64,000 nt of DNA from Nocardioidaceae bacterium UBA4001 (GTDB lineage: Bacteria > Actinomycetota > Actinomycetes > Propionibacteriales > Nocardioidaceae). The position numbers were made by a program, and so were the translations under genes. Below are positions 60,664 to 64,000 of the stretch, piece after piece (within the stretch, counting starts at the first letter, position 1; each line of letters starts with the position of its first letter). The stretch is from assembly GCA_002384855.1 (NCBI GenBank), contig DGBP01000015.1, forward strand, positions 62,001 through 126,000. Direction: 5' to 3'. The notes below the pieces were generated by a model, which saw only the letters and a list, made by a program, of their open reading frames with translations, did no database searches and was not told the origin of the DNA.

Positions 60664-63540
60664 CTATTCGCGCTGGCGTCGTGCCGACACCTCGTCGCCA
60701 ATCTCGACGTGTCCGGCACGGCCCAGGAGGTCCATTACGCGGTCCGCGGCCGCGACCGCGTCTCCGTCTCCGCTTTCATAGGCGATTGCGAGGATGCCTG
60801 GCGCGTGCTCAATGAGGTCGTATCGACCGAAAGGCTCGTTGCGCCCATGGATTAGCAGTTGTTCGAGGATCCTTGCAACGCTGGCGGGCGCTAGCGACGC
60901 GTTCTCATCCAGAACCTCGCCGAGCATGCCGCGAGGGTTGAACCCTGGTGCCCGGACCGCCTCTTCAAGCCGCGGTAGCCACCACTCGGGAGGGAACTTG
61001 GCGCTCCGCGCCCACCAGTAGAACCCGTCGAGTTCCTGCGGGTCGGTGTCGCCCCTGCGCACCCTGACGACTCGCGTGTCCAAGAAGTCCATCGCGCGTC
61101 GCAAGGGGCCCTCCGGAACGTCGTCCGAACGCCCCAATAGCCAGCCGAGATGGCCTAGCACCTTCGCGCGCGCCTCCACAGGCGCCTGCTCGAAATACAG
61201 GGTCAGGAGTTCGTCGTCCGGCGGGATGGCATCCCACAGTCTCAGCATCATCAGGTGGTCACCCAGGACCTCAACCGGACCGCGATCCCGTCGCCACCCG
61301 GCAACTATGTCTTCACCCCGTGCGACGCGCTCCAGGACCGTGCGTGCCCAGGGCGACAGAACTTCGAGCAGCACTCTCGATGGCTGATAGGTCGCGAGCG
61401 CTGTTGAGCCGATCACGTCGCCGAAAGCATCCGCCGACAGCAGGAGCGACAACCGCTCTTCGGTCCACCCGCGGTCGACCCAGACCAGCCGCCCGAACCC
61501 CTCTCCAAGTGCGGCCGCCTCCGCCAGGCTCGGGTCCTTTTCGGGCTGAAGGCGCGCATCGACCAACGCGAGCACGCGAGACACGACCTCTTCTGACGCG
61601 TCAGCCGCCTGCTCCTCTTCAGCGATCTCCTTGGCGCGCGCAGCTACACGGATGAGTGCGCGCATTGCGGCCGGACGCGTGGTGTTGAGCGACAGTGTCA
61701 GTGGGTCCATGTTGGAGCCGCCGTACCGCTCCTCATGCTCGACGGTGGGGTCCGCATGTGAGACGAGCGGCTCCAGAGCGTCCACCGCTCGCACGAGTTG
61801 CGGGCCGGGGATGCCGTAGTCCGATTCTCGAGTGCCTTGCTCGATCAGCGCGGCCATGGACCGCTGCGCGAAACGCCACACCAGGTCTTCGTCCATAGAC
61901 CCGCTGACTTCGGACCCGTCGTCCTCCCTGACGGCGACTGATGCCGCCAACAACAGAAGGTCCTCCCAAGCCACCGGCTCGCCGTTCTTCAGGGCGTCGC
62001 TCAGGCCGGAGAAGAGGGCGCGTACGTAGGTGGGCTCCAAGTCGGCGAAGGCGGCCGCCGCGGCCGAGAATTCCTCACTCCTCTTCGCCACCACTGCCTG
62101 CAGAGCCCGCGCCAGTCCCTCCTTCGACGGGTCCCAGGGTTCCGGCCTCCCGGGCCTCCACGTGCGCAGGTACTCAATGAGGTCCGCCACGCCGTAGGAC
62201 ATCAAATCCTCTTCGGTGACGGGACTGGTGGGCCCGACCCACGACGTCGAATACGTGGGGAACTCCGCGTGGTCCATAACCCCATAGCGCTCCTCCAAAG
62301 AGGCCAGCTCGTCCACGTACCGAGGCGGAAGGCTGTCGCGACCAATGGCGCTCAGCAGTTTGAGCCGCCAGACCTCCCGGTAGCGCACCTTGGAGTCTTC
62401 GAGGGTCTCCCCTTCCAACTTCCGGTGTTCGGCGGCCTCGGCCAACTTCTCGTCGTCGAGGTGAGGGCCCGCATCAAACACGCCGGCCCACGCTTCCACT
62501 TGCTCTTCAGACGCGAGCGGCAGGATTGCACGCGCCAGGCTGGCGTATTCGTGTCGATAATCGCTGTCCATGAGGGCAGGCATCAGCAGCCGCTCGAATC
62601 CGACATCGCGCGCGGCGTCAGTGTCCGGAGAGGTGACGGCTAAGACATGGAGCGCGATGCGTTGACTGAGGGGCTGGCCATTGCGTTCCAAGACCTCCAC
62701 TACGTCGGCGACGTCTCGCCCGCCGAGGACGTCCCTGACGCCAAGGTCTCGGACCGCGTCGATGAGGGCGTCGCCCAACTCCTCGCTACCTTGATTCTGC
62801 TCGTGAGGGGCGATGGATGGGCGCCAGATGTGGCTCAGGTCGTAGAGACGACCCGGCACATATTCGCCAGAGACGGTCATGAATGCCTCTAGCCACGACA
62901 CCAGAGTCGTGAGCGCCTTCTCTGGCTGGACGGCGACCAGAATCCTGACGGCGTCGGGAAGCCCATCTTCGAACCAGTAGCGCTCCAAGCCGGTCTTCAC
63001 GGTTCGTTTCCCACCGAGCCCGGCTGCCTCCTCGCCCGCTCGGGGTCTGAAGGCGCCTTGAAGGAGACGCATCGCGGCCTTGCGTTTGCCACTCTCGGCG
63101 AGGCGCTCAGCGAGGTCGACCACCTCTCTCGCGTGGGCGAGGCTGCCCTCTTCCAGATACTGAGCGAGCGGTTTGGCGAACGGCGCGGCATGGTCCGGCG
63201 GCAACGCCATTGCAGCGCGGAGAATCAACTGGCGAACGTAAGGGTTGGTACTCGTGCAGGTGCGTTGCAGGATGCGTGCGACCGGTCCAGGCACCGACGA
63301 CGCCATGCGGATTAGATAGCCGCCCTCTGGCCACGGCGCGGAATGGGCGGTGCCGTCCTCGTTCACTACCAACTCGGGAGGGCTGTCGAACACGCCCTCG
63401 CGGTCGAGGGCGTCGACCCACAAAGGGTTCTCCAACTTCTCGTAGAAGACCCTCCGATGCTGAAGGTCGCCCAGTCGTGACATCGCGCGCCGGATCAAGT
63501 CGGCGTCCGGCTCGCGCCAAGTCTGCTGTGCCTCTGTCAT
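60664..63540 (-). CDS. Large uncharacterised protein of a two-gene island unit
   Basis: This is a 958-residue protein of no recognised family. It opens with ADLIRRAMSRLGDLQHRRVFYEKLENPLWVDALDREG and FDSPPELV, then PWPEGGYLIRMAS. A long series of alpha-helical segments reminiscent of HEAT or ARM-type helical repeats follows (VRQLILRAAMALPPDHAAPFAKPLAQYLEE and others). There is no signal peptide, membrane segment, Walker motif or nuclease motif that I can see. Codon use and base composition are less GC-rich than the flanking core genes, consistent with recent transfer. ATG 63540 overlaps the stop of the upstream gene by four bases, so they form an operon. Helical-repeat proteins next to larger effectors are frequent in bacterial defence loci, which is only an analogy here. 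Confidence 0.75.
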   Translation of the reverse strand: MTEAQQTWREPDADLIRRAMSRLGDLQHRRVFYEKLENPLWVDALDREGVFDSPPELVVNEDGTAHSAPWPEGGYLIRMASSVPGPVARILQRTCTSTNPYVRQLILRAAMALPPDHAAPFAKPLAQYLEEGSLAHAREVVDLAERLAESGKRKAAMRLLQGAFRPRAGEEAAGLGGKRTVKTGLERYWFEDGLPDAVRILVAVQPEKALTTLVSWLEAFMTVSGEYVPGRLYDLSHIWRPSIAPHEQNQGSEELGDALIDAVRDLGVRDVLGGRDVADVVEVLERNGQPLSQRIALHVLAVTSPDTDAARDVGFERLLMPALMDSDYRHEYASLARAILPLASEEQVEAWAGVFDAGPHLDDEKLAEAAEHRKLEGETLEDSKVRYREVWRLKLLSAIGRDSLPPRYVDELASLEERYGVMDHAEFPTYSTSWVGPTSPVTEEDLMSYGVADLIEYLRTWRPGRPEPWDPSKEGLARALQAVVAKRSEEFSAAAAAFADLEPTYVRALFSGLSDALKNGEPVAWEDLLLLAASVAVREDDGSEVSGSMDEDLVWRFAQRSMAALIEQGTRESDYGIPGPQLVRAVDALEPLVSHADPTVEHEERYGGSNMDPLTLSLNTTRPAAMRALIRVAARAKEIAEEEQAADASEEVVSRVLALVDARLQPEKDPSLAEAAALGEGFGRLVWVDRGWTEERLSLLLSADAFGDVIGSTALATYQPSRVLLEVLSPWARTVLERVARGEDIVAGWRRDRGPVEVLGDHLMMLRLWDAIPPDDELLTLYFEQAPVEARAKVLGHLGWLLGRSDDVPEGPLRRAMDFLDTRVVRVRRGDTDPQELDGFYWWARSAKFPPEWWLPRLEEAVRAPGFNPRGMLGEVLDENASLAPASVARILEQLLIHGRNEPFGRYDLIEHAPGILAIAYESGDGDAVAAADRVMDLLGRAGHVEIGDEVSARRQRE

Positions 63541-64000
63541 ATGTCGACGGCTCCGTCCTCGCGCTCGTTCGCCGCATCGAGAAGGTCGCTCAAGTCATCG
63601 ACCGTCTCGAAGAAGTTGGTCAGCCTGGATTGGAGGACGCCCTCCACCACCTGAAGCGCCCGCGGAAACCTGGTCCGGAGGTCGTCCATGTCGACCTCGC
63701 GTCCTCTGCCGGGATGGCGGACTCGCTCAATGTCTCTCAGGCTGTCGCGGAAGAGGTTGACGGTTGCATCCTCTCTAGTCTCCACCCGGCCGAGAACCAG
63801 GGCGCTGTGCCTGCGCCGGGCATTCATGCTGCCCGCGTGCGTCGCCGACGCGACGCGCCGCGCGGCTTCAACGATTGACACGGGAACCGTCATGCGGGGT
63901 GCCGCTTCACCATCCACGGCACCGGGCACGGGTATGACCTGCTCCAGGGGCCCCACAACGTCTTGGTGGACTTGCCACTCCTGAACCAGTAACTGGGCGG
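63537..64000 (-). CDS. Uncharacterised protein of the island unit, C-terminal part
   Basis: This is the C-terminal 153 residues (plus stop) of a gene whose 5' part lies beyond the right edge; the frame is open to the end of the window. Visible segments include SIVEAARRVASATHAGSMNARRRHSALVLGRVETREDATV, RDSLRDIERVRHPGRGREVDMDDLRTRFPRALQVVEGVL and an acidic tail ending in EREDGAVDI. The tail is helical. I do not recognise the family and see no catalytic motif in this part. It overlaps the following large gene by four bases. Confidence 0.7.
   Translation of the reverse strand, partial: AQLLVQEWQVHQDVVGPLEQVIPVPGAVDGEAAPRMTVPVSIVEAARRVASATHAGSMNARRRHSALVLGRVETREDATVNLFRDSLRDIERVRHPGRGREVDMDDLRTRFPRALQVVEGVLQSRLTNFFETVDDLSDLLDAANEREDGAVDI

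Overview
The window is high-GC chromosomal DNA from an actinobacterium. It encodes a complete Pup-proteasome locus (mpa, dop, pup, prcB, prcA, pafA, pafB, pafC), the mycothiol ligase MshC, RbpA, HelY, a separate polyprenol-phosphate mannosyl transferase next to Lnt, and the SCO1664/DUF3090/MSMEG_4193-type block. Gene content and small family-specific proteins suggest Nocardioidaceae, probably Nocardioides; that taxonomic step is inference.

Layout. 1-2.1 kb: the end of a flavin-reductase-like gene, an OsmC protein, and two truncated genes (an ABC ATPase and a zinc alcohol dehydrogenase) facing a scrambled junction. 2.4-9 kb: a MurA-like enzyme fused to an XRE DNA-binding domain, a zinc-ribbon protein, a glycerophosphodiesterase, rbpA behind a textbook SigR-type promoter, and the overlapping operon lnt-ppm1-fxsA. 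9.1-16.3 kb: a lysine-fermentation-type cluster (kamA divergent from kdd-amidohydrolase-kamD-kamE-kal) with no cleavage enzyme (kce) in the window. 16.3-23.5 kb: an AAA ATPase pseudogene that has lost its core, a 5'-3' exonuclease, an Lrp regulator, helY, a lipid kinase, and a small GIY-YIG nuclease lying between two oppositely oriented arrays of a short palindromic repeat.

23.5-37 kb: a leftward gene series running from mpa through dop-pup-prcB-prcA-pafA to pafBC and tatAC, interrupted by ybaK and a two-gene ANTAR unit. Together these tag proteins with Pup, unfold and degrade them, remove Pup, and (PafBC) control the DNA-damage response. 37-46 kb: tRNA m1A58 methyltransferase, a site-2 protease, a RecB-like nuclease and a complete oligopeptide ABC importer. 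46-59.6 kb: metH, PAC2, mshC, the SCO1664 block, corA, uppP, an aldo-keto reductase and an M20 peptidase.

59.7-64 kb: a tRNA-Leu(GAG) gene followed by a degenerate integrase start, rearranged non-coding DNA and a two-gene unit of unrecognised large proteins, the second running off the window. This looks like the edge of an integrated island and is the best place in the window for an undescribed (possibly defence) system. The other candidate novelty is the GIY-YIG gene bounded by inverted repeat arrays, together with scattered copies of the same repeat core, one of which is translated as the N-terminus of KamD.

Start codons were chosen by Shine-Dalgarno position, overlap with upstream stops, and family length. 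No database search was possible, so all family assignments rest on recognised motifs.
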